DNA of 64,000 nt from an uncultured SAR116 cluster alpha proteobacterium (GCA_902520885.1 CABYPW010000004.1:62001-126000); one strand, 5' to 3'; shown: positions 1-10,028, counted from the stretch's first letter. A program made the numbers and translations. Notes: generated from the letters alone by a model not told the origin.

Positions 1-659
1 CTGATATGCATCCAGGAAATATATTTGTGACATCTGATGGAACGCTAGTGCCTATTGATTTTGGTATTATGGGGAATCTTTTGCCGGAAGACAGATTTTT
101 TTTAGGAAGTTTGCTTATAGCTCTACTGGAACGAGATTATGATAAAGTTGCAAGACTACATTATGATGCAGGTATGCTTCCAGAGGAGGCCTCTCTTTCT
201 TTATTTGCACAAAATTTGAGAGCGCTCGTTGACCCAGTAATGGATAAACCTCTAGGCGAGATAGAGCTAAGTGAAGCCCTTGGTCAAATATTACAAATAT
301 CAGCTAGATTTGATATTTGCGTGCAGCCCCAGTTCAATCTACTTCAAAAAACGATGGTGATGGCTGAGGGTGTGGCACGCAGCCTTAATCCCAAAGCAAA
401 TATGTGGCAGCTCGCAAAACCGCTTGCGTCTGAATGGATTCAGTCTCAAAAAGGGTTTGCATTGAAACTACAGGAATTCTTTTCAGATATTGAACGGGTT
501 GTTTACACCCTCCCAAAGATTGTAGATAAATATGAAAAGAGTCTAATAGAGCAAAATACTAAAAGAAATGAAAACAAAAAGTCTTTCTTCATGTCCAACC
601 TAGGTTGGTTTTTTGGTGGCATATCAATAAGTGTTGCATTTTTTCTTTTTTACAGCTAA
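1..659 (+). CDS. ubiB: UbiB family protein kinase-like (3' fragment)
   Basis: C-terminal part of a UbiB/ABC1 atypical kinase, needed for ubiquinone biosynthesis at the inner membrane. The reading frame is already open at base 3, so the N-terminal part lies outside the window. The fragment begins in the conserved D-M-H-P-G-N catalytic segment and has the metal-binding D-F-G about 16 residues later, both typical of the family. It ends with one clear hydrophobic segment (about the last 20 residues), matching the membrane tail of UbiB. It is followed 36 bases later by coaBC, a common alphaproteobacterial arrangement. Confidence 0.93.
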   Translation, partial: DMHPGNIFVTSDGTLVPIDFGIMGNLLPEDRFFLGSLLIALLERDYDKVARLHYDAGMLPEEASLSLFAQNLRALVDPVMDKPLGEIELSEALGQILQISARFDICVQPQFNLLQKTMVMAEGVARSLNPKANMWQLAKPLASEWIQSQKGFALKLQEFFSDIERVVYTLPKIVDKYEKSLIEQNTKRNENKKSFFMSNLGWFFGGISISVAFFLFYS

Positions 660-695
660 TTTCAATTATGTGAAGTCATCACCAATTTGTGAAAA

Positions 696-2165
696 ATGAG
701 TTATCAGAATAAATTAAACTATTTGATTAATGCTTTTGGGGGCGCTGATAATTTTCAAAAACTACTCGGTGTAGGTCCTAGTGCTATAAGTAATTATAAA
801 AGCCGAAAACATCTACCTTTGAACCAAGCAAAAAGATTATCTAAAATAGCTCCTCAGTTTGGTTTTAGTTTAGACCCACATAGCCTGCAAATTAGTACTA
901 TCGATAAAAATAAAAAATCGGAAATATTGCTTATTATAACTGGTGGGATTGCTGCATATAAAGCTCTTGAACTTATCAGACGATTACGAGATTTTGAATT
1001 CTCCATCACAGTCGTTATGACAGAAGCAGCCAAAAACTTTATAACACCGTTATCTGTATCTGCACTTAGTGGAAATAAAGTTTATTCAAATTTATTTGAT
1101 TTAACAGATGAGCAAGAAATGGGACATATCCAACTTGCTCGTAGGGCGGAATTAATTTTAATTGCTCCTGCAACGGCTAATTTTATTGGAAAAATGGCGC
1201 ATGGGCTTGCTGATGATCTTGCTAGCACCATATGTCTAGTGGCAGACGCTCCTATTTTTGTTGCGCCTGCAATGAATCCACACATGTGGTCAAATATTGC
1301 AACTCAGGAAAACTGTGCTACCCTTTTGAATAGGGCTGTTCGCTTCTTAGGTCCAGACAATGGCAATACAGCATGTGGGGAAATAGGTTCTGGTAGATTT
1401 GCTGATACTTCGTTCATTGTTTCTGAGATACAAAAGACATTACACATCAAGCAAAACGAAAAAATAAGAATTAGTGATAAAAGCAAGCAAAAACCATTGG
1501 ACGGAATAAGAATTCTTATAACTGCAGGACCAACTTATGAGCCTGTTGACCCCGTTAGGTTTATTGGAAATAGATCATCTGGAAAGCAGGGATATGCAAT
1601 TGCAGATGCCTGCGCTGCTGCTGGTGCTTCAGTATGTCTCATTTCAGGACCAGTGACTTTAGAAGCGCCAAAAGACGTCCGCCTTATTTTGGTTGATACA
1701 GCAGAACAAATGAAGAGCGCTTGTGAGAAAGAACTTGAAGTGGATTGTGTGGTTTGCGCAGCAGCTGTTTCTGATTGGCGCCCACTTCAGATTGAAAATA
1801 GAAAAATCAAGAAATCCAGTAAAAAAATACCTCAACTTGTGTTAACTGAAACACCTGACATTTTATCTTGGGTTGGAAATCACAAATCAAGGCCAAGGCT
1901 TGTTATTGGATTCGCAGCAGAGACAGAAAATCTTAAAATAAATGCCGCTAACAAAAGAAGAAACAAAAATGCAGATTGGATTTTAGCAAATTCAGTTTTT
2001 CAGTCTGGTGTTTCTGTGTTCAATTCTGACAATAATGAAGTTTTTTTTGTTTCTAAAAATGAAGTGGAAGATTGGGGTACAAACAGTAAGGAAATGATAG
2101 CACAAAAATTAACTGATAAGATTAATGAATATTTTTTTGATAATCAAGAAAAGGAGGTTGTGTGA
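696..2165 (+). CDS. coaBC: CoaBC, phosphopantothenoylcysteine synthetase/decarboxylase, with N-terminal HTH-like extension
   Basis: Bifunctional flavoprotein of coenzyme A synthesis: the CoaB part joins cysteine to 4'-phosphopantothenate, the CoaC part decarboxylates the product. The CoaC domain starts near residue 75 with T-G-G-I-A-A-Y-K (82-89), the P-A-M-N-P-H-M-W motif is at 191-198 and a catalytic-type Cys is near 227. CoaB runs from about 270 with the nucleotide-binding segment around T-A-G-P-T and the N-R-S-S-G-K motif (292-297). The protein is 489 residues, against about 400 for the usual enzyme. The extra first 70 or so residues resemble a Cro/YdaS-type helix-turn-helix, and there is no ATG at the normal CoaC start, so the extension appears to be translated. 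The stop overlaps the GTG start of dut. Confidence 0.96.
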   Translation: MSYQNKLNYLINAFGGADNFQKLLGVGPSAISNYKSRKHLPLNQAKRLSKIAPQFGFSLDPHSLQISTIDKNKKSEILLIITGGIAAYKALELIRRLRDFEFSITVVMTEAAKNFITPLSVSALSGNKVYSNLFDLTDEQEMGHIQLARRAELILIAPATANFIGKMAHGLADDLASTICLVADAPIFVAPAMNPHMWSNIATQENCATLLNRAVRFLGPDNGNTACGEIGSGRFADTSFIVSEIQKTLHIKQNEKIRISDKSKQKPLDGIRILITAGPTYEPVDPVRFIGNRSSGKQGYAIADACAAAGASVCLISGPVTLEAPKDVRLILVDTAEQMKSACEKELEVDCVVCAAAVSDWRPLQIENRKIKKSSKKIPQLVLTETPDILSWVGNHKSRPRLVIGFAAETENLKINAANKRRNKNADWILANSVFQSGVSVFNSDNNEVFFVSKNEVEDWGTNSKEMIAQKLTDKINEYFFDNQEKEVV

Positions 2166-2620
2166 GCTCTTCCCTTAAAATTGATATTGAAATATTAGAC
2201 AATGCAAGCGACCTACCTATTCCCAAATATCAAACAGAAGGTGCCTCTGGTATGGATTTATATGCTGCACTTTCAAAGCCAATTGTATTAAGACCGCTTG
2301 AAAGAACTCTAATTCCTACGGGTTTAAAAATAAGCCTTCCAAAGAATTTAGAAGCTCAAATACGTCCACGTTCTGGACTTGCATATACGCATGGTATATC
2401 GATATTAAATTCACCTGGAACAATTGATAGCGACTATAGAGGTGAATTAAAAATTTTACTTGTAAATTTAGGTCAGGATAAATTTGTTATTGAACATAGT
2501 TCTAGAATTGCGCAATTAATAATTGCCCCTATTATACAAGCAAAATTAAAAGTTGTATTAGCCCTAAATAAAACAAAAAGAGGACAAAAAGGGTTTGGTT
2601 CTACGGGGCAAAAGGCATAA
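2162..2620 (+). CDS. dut: Deoxyuridine 5'-triphosphate nucleotidohydrolase (dUTPase)
   Basis: Trimeric dUTPase that hydrolyses dUTP to dUMP and pyrophosphate, keeping uracil out of DNA and feeding dTMP synthesis. The conserved motifs are present: G-A-S-G-M-D-L-Y-A at 27-35, P-R-S-G-L-A near 69-74, the G-T-I-D-S-D-Y-R-G segment near 86-94, and the Gly-rich C-terminal K-G-F-G-S-T-G arm that closes over the substrate. At 152 residues it is full length. Start is GTG, overlapping the coaBC stop by 4 bases, with a strong Shine-Dalgarno AAGGAGG at 2151-2157 inside the coaBC coding end, indicating translational coupling. Confidence 0.97.
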   Translation: MSSSLKIDIEILDNASDLPIPKYQTEGASGMDLYAALSKPIVLRPLERTLIPTGLKISLPKNLEAQIRPRSGLAYTHGISILNSPGTIDSDYRGELKILLVNLGQDKFVIEHSSRIAQLIIAPIIQAKLKVVLALNKTKRGQKGFGSTGQKA

Positions 2621-2626
2621 ACATAA

Positions 2627-3406
2627 ATGAAGATAACCGATACCCAACTCCACCGTTATGCACGCCAAGTAGTGATGCATGAAATTGATGAAGATGGACA
2701 GCAAGCATTATTATCTTCTAAAGTAGCAGTGCTGGGGGCGGGAGGCTTGGGCTCAGTTGTTATTGCAAATCTAGCAGCTGCTGGTGTTGGAGAGCTAATA
2801 ATTTGTGACAATGACATTATTGATTTAAGTAATCTAAACAGGCAAATCATTCACCGTGAGAAGGATGTTGGAAAACCAAAAACTGAAAGTGCAAAAAGAT
2901 TCGTTCAAGATATCAATCCAGATGTTTCGGTAAAAATAATACAAGAAACTATGGAGAAGGAAATACTTAACGATATTTTATCTGATTGCAATTTACTAGT
3001 AGATTGTGCTGACCAATTCAGCACAAGGTTTGATGCTGCCAAAGCAGCTTTCCAAAATGGAATCCCACATATTTTTGGAGGTGCCGTTCGGTTTGATGGG
3101 CAAATGGCCTCTTTGATGGCAGGAGTAGAAGGTTATAATAATTCACCCTGTTTCGCGTGTCTTTTTCCAAAAGATTTCGATGCGGCACAAGCCGCAAATT
3201 GTGCACAAGCCGGTATCTTATCACCTATAACAGGATTAATCGGAAACTTACAATCTTTAGAAACAATAAAGTGGGTTACAAGAGCTGGTGAAATGGCATT
3301 AAATAAATTAATTTTATTTGACGGTTTTTCAAGCAACTTCAAATCCATTGAAACGACTAAACTAGATAACTGCGTGATCTGCTCAAAAAGTGACAACTTA
3401 AAATAA
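2627..3406 (+). CDS. moeB: HesA/MoeB/ThiF family adenylyltransferase
   Basis: E1-like enzyme that adenylates the C-terminal Gly-Gly of a small sulfur-carrier protein (MoaD or ThiS) for molybdopterin or thiamin synthesis. The nucleotide-binding G-A-G-G-L-G-S is at 37-43, followed by the D-x-D-x-I-D-x-S-N-L-N-R-Q signature. Two zinc-binding Cys pairs (C175/C178 and C249/C252) and a conserved Cys near 192 are all present, so the protein looks active. At 259 residues it lacks the rhodanese extension of larger MoeZ types. Whether it serves MoaD or ThiS cannot be decided here, so the symbol is provisional. It follows dut by 6 bases and probably ends this operon. Confidence 0.85.
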   Translation: MKITDTQLHRYARQVVMHEIDEDGQQALLSSKVAVLGAGGLGSVVIANLAAAGVGELIICDNDIIDLSNLNRQIIHREKDVGKPKTESAKRFVQDINPDVSVKIIQETMEKEILNDILSDCNLLVDCADQFSTRFDAAKAAFQNGIPHIFGGAVRFDGQMASLMAGVEGYNNSPCFACLFPKDFDAAQAANCAQAGILSPITGLIGNLQSLETIKWVTRAGEMALNKLILFDGFSSNFKSIETTKLDNCVICSKSDNLK

Positions 3407-3412
3407 ATAGTT

Positions 3413-3430
3413 AATGCTGCTTACAGCATT
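3413..3430 (-). terminator. Possible terminator hairpin between convergent genes
   Basis: A perfect 7-bp inverted repeat AATGCTG / CAGCATT with a 4-base loop sits between the convergent moeB and hydroxyacid dehydrogenase genes. The dehydrogenase stop codon overlaps its loop. On the minus strand it is followed by a T-rich but interrupted tract. The stem is AT-rich, so its strength as a terminator is uncertain. Confidence 0.35.
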
Positions 3431-4398
3431 GCTGGAACGACTCTGTCTGGCGGGGTGTGGCCATCCAAAAAAGTTTGGATATTTATAATAACTTTATCTC
3501 CCATCGCATGTCTGCCCTCAATTGTGGCCGAGCCTATATGTGGAAGTAATACTACATTCGGCAAATCAAAAAGTTCAGATTTCACAATTGGCTCATTTTC
3601 ATATACATCTAAACCAGCTCCTGCAATTTTTTTCTGCTTTAATAAGTCTATAAGTGCTTGCTCATCTATCACATCCCCTCTCCCAGTATTTACAAGATAA
3701 GAATGAGAAGATAGAAGACTCAATCTATGCCCATTTAAAAGATGATGTGTTGCTGTTGTGCTTGGACAATTTACCGAAATAATATCCACACGAGGAAGCA
3801 TTTGCTCAACATTGTCCCAATAAGTGGCCTCCAATTCTGCCTCTGTTGAGGGATGCACAGCTTTTCTATTATGATAATGAATAGACATTCCAAATGCTTT
3901 GGCTCTTCGTGCTATAGCTTGCCCTATCGAGCCCATTCCAATAATGCCTAGTCGTTTTCCATTTATACGGTGACCGAGCATCCCTGTTGGTGACCAGCCG
4001 TCCCATTGACCAGAGCGAATTTTTGTATCTCCCTGAACAATTCGACGCGGTACTGCCAAAATAAGTGCCATAGCAACGTCTGCTGTATCCTCACTTAAAA
4101 CACCCGGTGTGTTAGTAACAGTAATTCCCTTTTCACGCGCAGCATTAACATCAATATGGTCAACGCCTGTTCCAAAAGAAGCTATAAGTCTTAACTGAGG
4201 ACCCGCCTGTTCTATAATGGAAGAATTAAGGTTATCTGTAACTGTTGGGACAAGTACATCAGCTGTTTTTACTGCATCAATCAACTGGGCTTGGGTAAAT
4301 GGTTGATCAAACTCGTTTAATACAGCGTCAAATAGCTCTCGCATACGTGTCTCAACCGAATCTGGTAGCCTACGCGTTAAAATAATTTTGGTTTTCAT
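3421..4398 (-). CDS. D-isomer-specific 2-hydroxyacid dehydrogenase (glyoxylate/hydroxypyruvate reductase type)
   Basis: NAD(P)-dependent dehydrogenase of the D-2-hydroxyacid family, acting most likely on glyoxylate/hydroxypyruvate or D-glycerate. The Rossmann G-M-G-S-I-G is at 154-159 and the catalytic triad is visible as Arg240 (N-T-G-R-G), Glu269 (E-N-E-P) and His287 (L-P-H-I-G-S). The length of 325 residues is normal. It is transcribed away from the SH3b gene across a 181-base spacer. A hydroxyacid dehydrogenase beside an SH3 protein upstream of fabA is an arrangement I recall from other alphaproteobacteria. The substrate is not determined by the sequence. Confidence 0.9.
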   Translation of the reverse strand: MKTKIILTRRLPDSVETRMRELFDAVLNEFDQPFTQAQLIDAVKTADVLVPTVTDNLNSSIIEQAGPQLRLIASFGTGVDHIDVNAAREKGITVTNTPGVLSEDTADVAMALILAVPRRIVQGDTKIRSGQWDGWSPTGMLGHRINGKRLGIIGMGSIGQAIARRAKAFGMSIHYHNRKAVHPSTEAELEATYWDNVEQMLPRVDIISVNCPSTTATHHLLNGHRLSLLSSHSYLVNTGRGDVIDEQALIDLLKQKKIAGAGLDVYENEPIVKSELFDLPNVVLLPHIGSATIEGRHAMGDKVIINIQTFLDGHTPPDRVVPAML

Positions 4399-4579
4399 CT
4401 TCCTTTAACCTTATTTGTTTTAACCCAATACAGAAGATACTCGCATTATAATGCACATTTCTGCTATGATAGTCCAAATGAAAATTTTTAAATTTAACCC
4501 AGTTTAATTACTTTAAATTTGGTTTATGCTTGCGTCCAGATTTATTTTTTTTGTATTAGAGGATGTTTAAAAAACTACT

Positions 4580-5176
4580 ATGTTTATAATCAAAAAAAAT
4601 TATTTTAATCGAAATCTCCTCATTAAACCAAAATGCAATCAATTGACTTTTAGAGCAATTTTTATTTTCTTATACACCATAATAATTATGGCCATAATGG
4701 CATCTGATACAACGAACACAAGCAACGTATTTGCTCAGGATATTCGATTGGTTGTGCGTGGTTCTGGATATGAAATTCCCAGATTCCTATCGCTTAAATC
4801 TGGAGAGGCAAATATGAGAGTTGGGCCAGGTAATGAATATCCGATTTTATGGACTTATAAACAGAAAGGGTTGCCACTCAAAATAATTGCCGAATATGAT
4901 GTATGGAGAAAAGTTATTGACCATGATGAAGTAACTGGATGGATGCATTCCAAACTATTAACTGGGCGAAGAACAGCCTTGATAACTGAGCGAGTTACAA
5001 AAATTTATAAAACAGGTGAAGACAATTCTGAAATCGTGGGTTACGCTGAAAGAAATGTTATAATGGAATTGCAATATTGCAAATCCCTATTCTGTAAAGT
5101 GGCTCATTCTGAATTAAAAGGTTGGATAAAACGAGACTCATTCTGGGGACTAATTGAAGATGAAAAACTGAATTGA
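4580..5176 (+). CDS. Exported SH3b-domain protein
   Basis: Protein of 198 residues with a long N-terminal region containing a hydrophobic segment (about 24-41), consistent with an uncleaved anchor or a signal peptide ending near V-F-A-Q (50-53). The mature part has a bacterial SH3b fold signature: A-N-M-R-V-G-P-G at 77-84 and G-W-M-H near 120-123. A second, weaker SH3-like unit covers about 135-190 and ends in G-W-I-K. Such proteins usually bind peptidoglycan or other envelope partners. The exact role is unknown. An ATG further in could be the true start, since the n-region is unusually long. Confidence 0.75.
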   Translation: MFIIKKNYFNRNLLIKPKCNQLTFRAIFIFLYTIIIMAIMASDTTNTSNVFAQDIRLVVRGSGYEIPRFLSLKSGEANMRVGPGNEYPILWTYKQKGLPLKIIAEYDVWRKVIDHDEVTGWMHSKLLTGRRTALITERVTKIYKTGEDNSEIVGYAERNVIMELQYCKSLFCKVAHSELKGWIKRDSFWGLIEDEKLN

Positions 5177-5253
5177 GCCATCTTTAAAAATAATTGCCTT
5201 TTTATTGAATACAAAGCAAATAACTTCCTAAAAATGTTAAAAAAGGAACATTA

Positions 5254-5769
5254 ATGAAAAAAAGCCAACAATCAAGTTATTCTTACGATGAATTAATTTT
5301 ATGTGCAAAAGGGGAATTATTTGGTCCTGGAAATCCGCAATTACCAATGCCCCCAATGCTTATGTGCAACAGAATTACTTCTATTTCAGATGACGGTGGT
5401 CAATTTAATAAGGGCCAAATTGAAGCTGAATTCGATATCCATCCAGACCTTTGGTTTTTTAAGTGTCATTTTGAAAATGACCCAGTGATGCCAGGCTGCC
5501 TTGGCATGGATGCACTATGGCAGTTAGTGGGTTTCTATTTAGGTTGGGCAGGAGGACTTGGCAGAGGACGTGCAATTTCTGTTGGACAAGTAAAATTTTC
5601 AGGGCAAATTCTGCCAGATGCCAAAATTCTTTCGTTTAGACTCCATATGAAACGGGTAATTTTGCGAAAACTTGTATTGGGTATAGCAGATGGTGAAGTA
5701 TTATGCGATGGGGAGTCAGTCTTCCAGGCAGAGGAAATTCGTGTTGGGCTATTCGGAGCGGGAGTATAA
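5254..5769 (+). CDS. fabA: 3-hydroxydecanoyl-[acyl-carrier-protein] dehydratase/isomerase
   Basis: Hot-dog-fold enzyme that dehydrates 3-hydroxydecanoyl-ACP and isomerises the product to the cis-3 form, the branch point for unsaturated fatty acids. The catalytic His is at 72 (K-C-H-F-E-N) and Asp at 86 inside M-P-G-C-L-G-M-D, both as in characterised FabA. At 171 residues it is full length. Start ATG at 5254 follows an AAAGGA ribosome-binding site. It is followed after 2 bases by fabB and then fabI, so the three genes form an operon. The gene irr, next to fabA in rhizobia, is not present upstream. Confidence 0.97.
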   Translation: MKKSQQSSYSYDELILCAKGELFGPGNPQLPMPPMLMCNRITSISDDGGQFNKGQIEAEFDIHPDLWFFKCHFENDPVMPGCLGMDALWQLVGFYLGWAGGLGRGRAISVGQVKFSGQILPDAKILSFRLHMKRVILRKLVLGIADGEVLCDGESVFQAEEIRVGLFGAGV

Positions 5770-5771
5770 TT

Positions 5772-7010
5772 ATGCGGAGAGTTGTAATTACAGGTATCGG
5801 TATTGTTTCATCAATTGGAAATGATGTTGATGAAGTTACACAATCGTTAATGAACGGTGTTTCTGGAATTATAAGTGCTCCCGATTATGCGGAACTTGGG
5901 TTTAGGTCACAAGTAAAAGGAGCTGTAAAACTAGATGTGAGTGAACATATTGACAGGAAAAAAATGAGGTTTATGGGAGAAGGATCTGCCTATGCAGTTT
6001 TGTCAATGGAACAAGCAATTTTAGATTCTGGGCTGGACGAAACAGATATTTCTAACCCACGAACTGGCTTGATCGCCGGTTCTGGGGGACCTTCGACGGC
6101 AAATGTCGTTATTGCCGCAGATATTACAAGAGAAAAAGGGCCAAAACGAATTGGACCATATATGGTTCCCAGATGTATGTCGTCTACCGTATCTGCGTGT
6201 ATTGCTACTTTTTTTAAAATTAAAGGACTTAATTACTCTATAACTTCTGCCTGCTCAACCTCTGCACATTGTATAGCTGCGGGGACAGATTCTATTCGTT
6301 ACGGGATGCAAGATATTGTTTTCGCAGGAGGCGGTGAAGAATTAGACTGGTCTTTATCCTCATTATTTGATGCAATGGGCGCAATGTCATCAAAATATAA
6401 CGATACACCACATCTTGCAAGTAGAGCATATGATTCCGACAGAGATGGGTTTGTAATAGCCGGTGGTGGCGGTATGCTTGTATTAGAAGAGTATGAACAT
6501 GCAAAAGCAAGGGGGGCTAAAATATATGCAGAAATTGTCGGATATGGAGCCAATTCTGATGGATATGACATGGTTGCGCCCTCGGGAGAGGGGGCTGTAA
6601 GATGCATGCAATTAGCGTTAAAAGGTTTTAATGGTAATGGACTGCCTGGAGATGTTGTATATATTAATGCCCATGGTACATCTACTCCAGCTGGTGATTC
6701 AAAAGAACTAATAGCCGTTAATGAAGTATTTGGTCCTCTAAATAAATTACCTTATTTATCGTCAACAAAATCTTTAACAGGTCACTCACTTGGTGCTACA
6801 GGCGTGCAAGAACTTATTTATACGTTGCTAATGATGAAAAATAATTTTATTGCTGCCTCTGCTAACATTTATACACCCGACCCAGAAATAGGAGAGTTGC
6901 CGGTAGTTACCGGACGGATAGATGATATCAATATAGACGTAGCGCTATCCAACTCTTTTGGCTTTGGTGGAACAAATGCCACTCTTGCTGTAGCTAGAGT
7001 TGTGGAGTAG
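5772..7010 (+). CDS. fabB: 3-oxoacyl-[acyl-carrier-protein] synthase I
   Basis: Beta-ketoacyl-ACP synthase that elongates the cis-3-decenoyl-ACP made by FabA. The catalytic Cys161 (S-A-C-S-T-S), His301 (N-A-H-G-T-S-T) and His338 (K-S-L-T-G-H-S) are in place, with the Gly-rich G-F-G-G-T-N near the C-terminus. I chose the ATG at 5772, which gives 412 residues beginning R-R-V-V-I-T-G, the standard family start. A longer reading frame back to 5703 only overlaps fabA. The gene lies 2 bases after fabA and 12 bases before fabI. Confidence 0.97.
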   Translation: MRRVVITGIGIVSSIGNDVDEVTQSLMNGVSGIISAPDYAELGFRSQVKGAVKLDVSEHIDRKKMRFMGEGSAYAVLSMEQAILDSGLDETDISNPRTGLIAGSGGPSTANVVIAADITREKGPKRIGPYMVPRCMSSTVSACIATFFKIKGLNYSITSACSTSAHCIAAGTDSIRYGMQDIVFAGGGEELDWSLSSLFDAMGAMSSKYNDTPHLASRAYDSDRDGFVIAGGGGMLVLEEYEHAKARGAKIYAEIVGYGANSDGYDMVAPSGEGAVRCMQLALKGFNGNGLPGDVVYINAHGTSTPAGDSKELIAVNEVFGPLNKLPYLSSTKSLTGHSLGATGVQELIYTLLMMKNNFIAASANIYTPDPEIGELPVVTGRIDDINIDVALSNSFGFGGTNATLAVARVVE

Positions 7011-7022
7011 GTTTTCAAAAAA

Positions 7023-7805
7023 ATGACTATTTTATCTGGCAAACGAGGATTAATAATGGGTGTCGCAAACGAAAACTCTGCTGCATGGGGAATAGCTAAG
7101 CAAGCCCATAACCTTGGTGCAAAATTAGCGTTTACTTATCAGATACCAGCTTTTGAGAAACGACTTATACCATTAGCTGAAACAGTTGAAACAGAAATCC
7201 TAATACCTTGTGATGTGAGCCAAAAAACATCAACCGAAACAGCGATAGAAAAATTATCAAAATATTGGACCGAGATTGATTTTGTGGTTCACGCTGTAGG
7301 GTTTTCAGATAAAAATGAACTGCGAGGTGCTTATTACAATACCTCCAGAGAAAATTTTAAGAAAACGATGTTAATATCTACATTTTCTTTTACAGAATTG
7401 GCAAAATCTTCCTTGCCAATTCTGTCGAATGGTGGCTCTCTATTAACACTAAGTTATCTAGGAGGGGTGAGAACCACTCCAAATTATAATGTAATGGGTG
7501 TTGCAAAGGCTGCGCTAGAAGCATCTATTCGTTATTTGGCTGTTGATCTTGGCAAGCATAACATTAGAGTAAATGGCCTTTCCGCCGGACCAATGAAAAC
7601 TCTTGCTGGCGCAGCAATTAGTGGGGCCCGCGGAATTTTTCGTCATAGTGAAAACAATGCGCCTTTAGGTAGAAATCCTGATATATATGAGGTAGGAAAG
7701 GCAGGCTGTTACTTGATTTCAGATCTTTCAAGTGGGGTGACTGGAGAAATTCATTACGTAGATGGTGGCTTTAATAACGTCGGGGTAGCAGCATCTGACA
7801 TATAA
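7023..7805 (+). CDS. fabI: Enoyl-[acyl-carrier-protein] reductase (NADH)
   Basis: Short-chain dehydrogenase-type enzyme catalysing the last reduction of each fatty-acid elongation cycle. The atypical FabI nucleotide motif G-V-A-N-E-N-S-A-A-W-G-I is at 13-24. The catalytic Tyr155 and Lys162 are spaced Y-x6-K as is specific to FabI rather than to FabG, and a further conserved Tyr is at 145. The length of 260 residues is normal. It is the last gene of the fabA-fabB-fabI operon and ends 99 bases before the convergent pnp. No clear terminator is seen in that spacer. Confidence 0.96.
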   Translation: MTILSGKRGLIMGVANENSAAWGIAKQAHNLGAKLAFTYQIPAFEKRLIPLAETVETEILIPCDVSQKTSTETAIEKLSKYWTEIDFVVHAVGFSDKNELRGAYYNTSRENFKKTMLISTFSFTELAKSSLPILSNGGSLLTLSYLGGVRTTPNYNVMGVAKAALEASIRYLAVDLGKHNIRVNGLSAGPMKTLAGAAISGARGIFRHSENNAPLGRNPDIYEVGKAGCYLISDLSSGVTGEIHYVDGGFNNVGVAASDI

Positions 7806-7904
7806 TAATAGAAACTTTAATACTTTTCTTAATGCATAAATATATCAGCTTTTAATCTACCCCAATTTTTACTAACTCTTTTCTGAGACCCCTGTTTTAA
7901 AACG

Positions 7905-10028
7905 TCATTCTTCTTCTGAAGAATCAGAAATAGCTTCGAGGTCGGCACCTGTTTTCTGGTCAACCCGTTTCATTGATAATTTTACTTTTCCTCGATCATC
8001 AAAGCCAATAACCTTCACCTTAACGCTATCACCTTCTTTACATACATCTGTTGTCTTTGCTACTCGCTCTTCAAGCATTTCAGAGATATGTACAAGACCA
8101 TCTTTTGGTCCAAGAAAATTAACAAAAGCACCAAAATCCACTGTTTTGACGACAGTTCCAGAGTAAATTTGACCAAGTTCTGCCTCTGCTACAATATCCT
8201 TAATGCGGCCAATTGCCTCCTCAGAAGACTCTTGGGAAGATGCTGCTATTGACACCGTGCCGTCGTCTTCAATATCAATTTTTGCACCAGTTTGCTCACA
8301 AATTTCTCTGATAACTTTTCCACCAGGCCCAATAATATCCCTTATTTTATCAACTGATATTTTTAAAGTGGTAATTTTGGGCGCGCTATCAGATAAAGTC
8401 TCTCTGGCAGATTTTAGAGCCTTACTCATTTCCCCTAGAATATGCAACCTTCCATCTTTGGCTTGGCCTAACGCAATCTCCATAATCTCAGAAGTAATAG
8501 ATGTAATTTTTATATCCATTTGTAATGACGTGATCCCATCTTGAGTTCCAGCGACTTTAAAGTCCATGTCACCTAAATGATCTTCATCACCGAGAATATC
8601 AGATAAAACAGCATAGGAATCATCTTCTTTAATTAGTCCCATTGCTATACCAGCAACAGGACGTTTCAAAGGAACCCCAGCGTCCATCATTGCGAGCGAT
8701 GTTCCACACACAGTAGCCATAGAGGATGAACCATTAGATTCTGTTACTTCAGATACAGTTCTTAGGGTATAAGGGAATTCCTCTTTTTTTGGTAAAACAG
8801 GGTTAATTGCTCTCCAAGCTAACTTTCCGTGTCCAATTTCACGCCTACCAGGACTTCCAATGCGGCCCGCCTCTCCAACTGAATATGGAGGAAAATTATA
8901 GTGGAGCATAAATCTCGAACGAAATTCTCCCTCTAGTGAGTCAATTATTTGCTCGTCTTGTCCCGTACCAAGTGTTGTAACGGCAAGAGCCTGTGTTTCT
9001 CCTCGTGTAAAAAGCGCTGAACCATGGGTCCTCGGAAGCAATCCGACCTCAGCTACAATCGGACGAACTGTTTTAGTATCGCGACCATCGATACGTTTTC
9101 CCGTCTTTAAGATAGCGGAACGCACAACATTTGACTCAAGTTCCTTCATTATGCCGGCAACCAAAACTCCATCTGCCTCTTGACCTGCTATTTCAATAGC
9201 CCTTTCCTTAATATCTGATAGGACCCCTTGCCTTTCACTTTTTTCTGAGATGGTATAAGCCTTTTCAACCTCAGTTTTCAGACTTAATAAATTTTTTCTA
9301 ATTTCCTGAGCTTCGGGTAATTCTTGTGGTAAGTCACGTGGCTCTTTAGCAGCTGTTTCTGCAAGCTCTATAATAGCGCTTATAACTGTTTGTATTTTCT
9401 CATGCCCAAAATTAACAGCATCTAACATTGTTTTTTCAGATAATTCACTTGCTTCCGACTCTACCATTAGCACCCCTTCTGAAGTGCCAGCCATTACTAA
9501 ATCTAAAGTAGATTCTTCCATTTGAGTGATAGTCGGGTTTAAAACAAAGTCACCCCCAATAAGTCCTACTCGAGCCGCTCCAATAGGTCCAAAGAATGGA
9601 ACGCCTGAAATCGTTAAAGCTGCAGATGCCCCTATCATTGCTACAATATCTGGATTTGTTTCCATATCATGCGATAGAACTGTGCATATAACCTGTGTTT
9701 CACATTTAAATTCTCTAGGAAACAAAGGTCTTATAGGCCTATCAATTAGTCTACTTACAAGTGTTTCATTTTCAGATGGGCGCCCTTCACGTTTAAAAAA
9801 CCCACCTGGAATTTTTCCAGCAGCAAATGCCTTTTCCTGATAATTTACAGTTAATGGAAAGAAATCTTGGCCAGGCTTTGCGGATTTTGCAGCAACAGCT
9901 GTACATAAAACAGTCGTTTGACCAATAGTAGCCAAAATAGCCCCATCTGCTTGTCTAGCTATTTTCCCCGTTTCCAAAACAACAGTCTTATCACCCCATT
10001 TGAATTCTTTTTTATATATTGTGAACAT
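7905..10028 (-). CDS. pnp: Polyribonucleotide nucleotidyltransferase (PNPase)
   Basis: Trimeric phosphorolytic 3'-5' exoribonuclease of mRNA decay and the degradosome. It has two RNase PH-like halves (about 1-230 and 320-540) joined by a helical linker, the active-site segment [10 protein letters not shown] near 485-495, a KH domain (I-G-P-G-G-K near 565) and a C-terminal S1 domain (G-A-F-V-N-F about 645). At 707 residues it is full length. The start has GGAG six bases upstream. It is preceded by a 324-base leader after rpsO and is the last gene of the rimP-to-pnp run. Confidence 0.98.
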   Translation of the reverse strand: MFTIYKKEFKWGDKTVVLETGKIARQADGAILATIGQTTVLCTAVAAKSAKPGQDFFPLTVNYQEKAFAAGKIPGGFFKREGRPSENETLVSRLIDRPIRPLFPREFKCETQVICTVLSHDMETNPDIVAMIGASAALTISGVPFFGPIGAARVGLIGGDFVLNPTITQMEESTLDLVMAGTSEGVLMVESEASELSEKTMLDAVNFGHEKIQTVISAIIELAETAAKEPRDLPQELPEAQEIRKNLLSLKTEVEKAYTISEKSERQGVLSDIKERAIEIAGQEADGVLVAGIMKELESNVVRSAILKTGKRIDGRDTKTVRPIVAEVGLLPRTHGSALFTRGETQALAVTTLGTGQDEQIIDSLEGEFRSRFMLHYNFPPYSVGEAGRIGSPGRREIGHGKLAWRAINPVLPKKEEFPYTLRTVSEVTESNGSSSMATVCGTSLAMMDAGVPLKRPVAGIAMGLIKEDDSYAVLSDILGDEDHLGDMDFKVAGTQDGITSLQMDIKITSITSEIMEIALGQAKDGRLHILGEMSKALKSARETLSDSAPKITTLKISVDKIRDIIGPGGKVIREICEQTGAKIDIEDDGTVSIAASSQESSEEAIGRIKDIVAEAELGQIYSGTVVKTVDFGAFVNFLGPKDGLVHISEMLEERVAKTTDVCKEGDSVKVKVIGFDDRGKVKLSMKRVDQKTGADLEAISDSSEEE

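Noticed and set aside
5703-5771. Longer fabB reading frame starting inside fabA
   Set aside because: The added 23 residues do not resemble FabB. The ATG at 5772 gives the standard family start.
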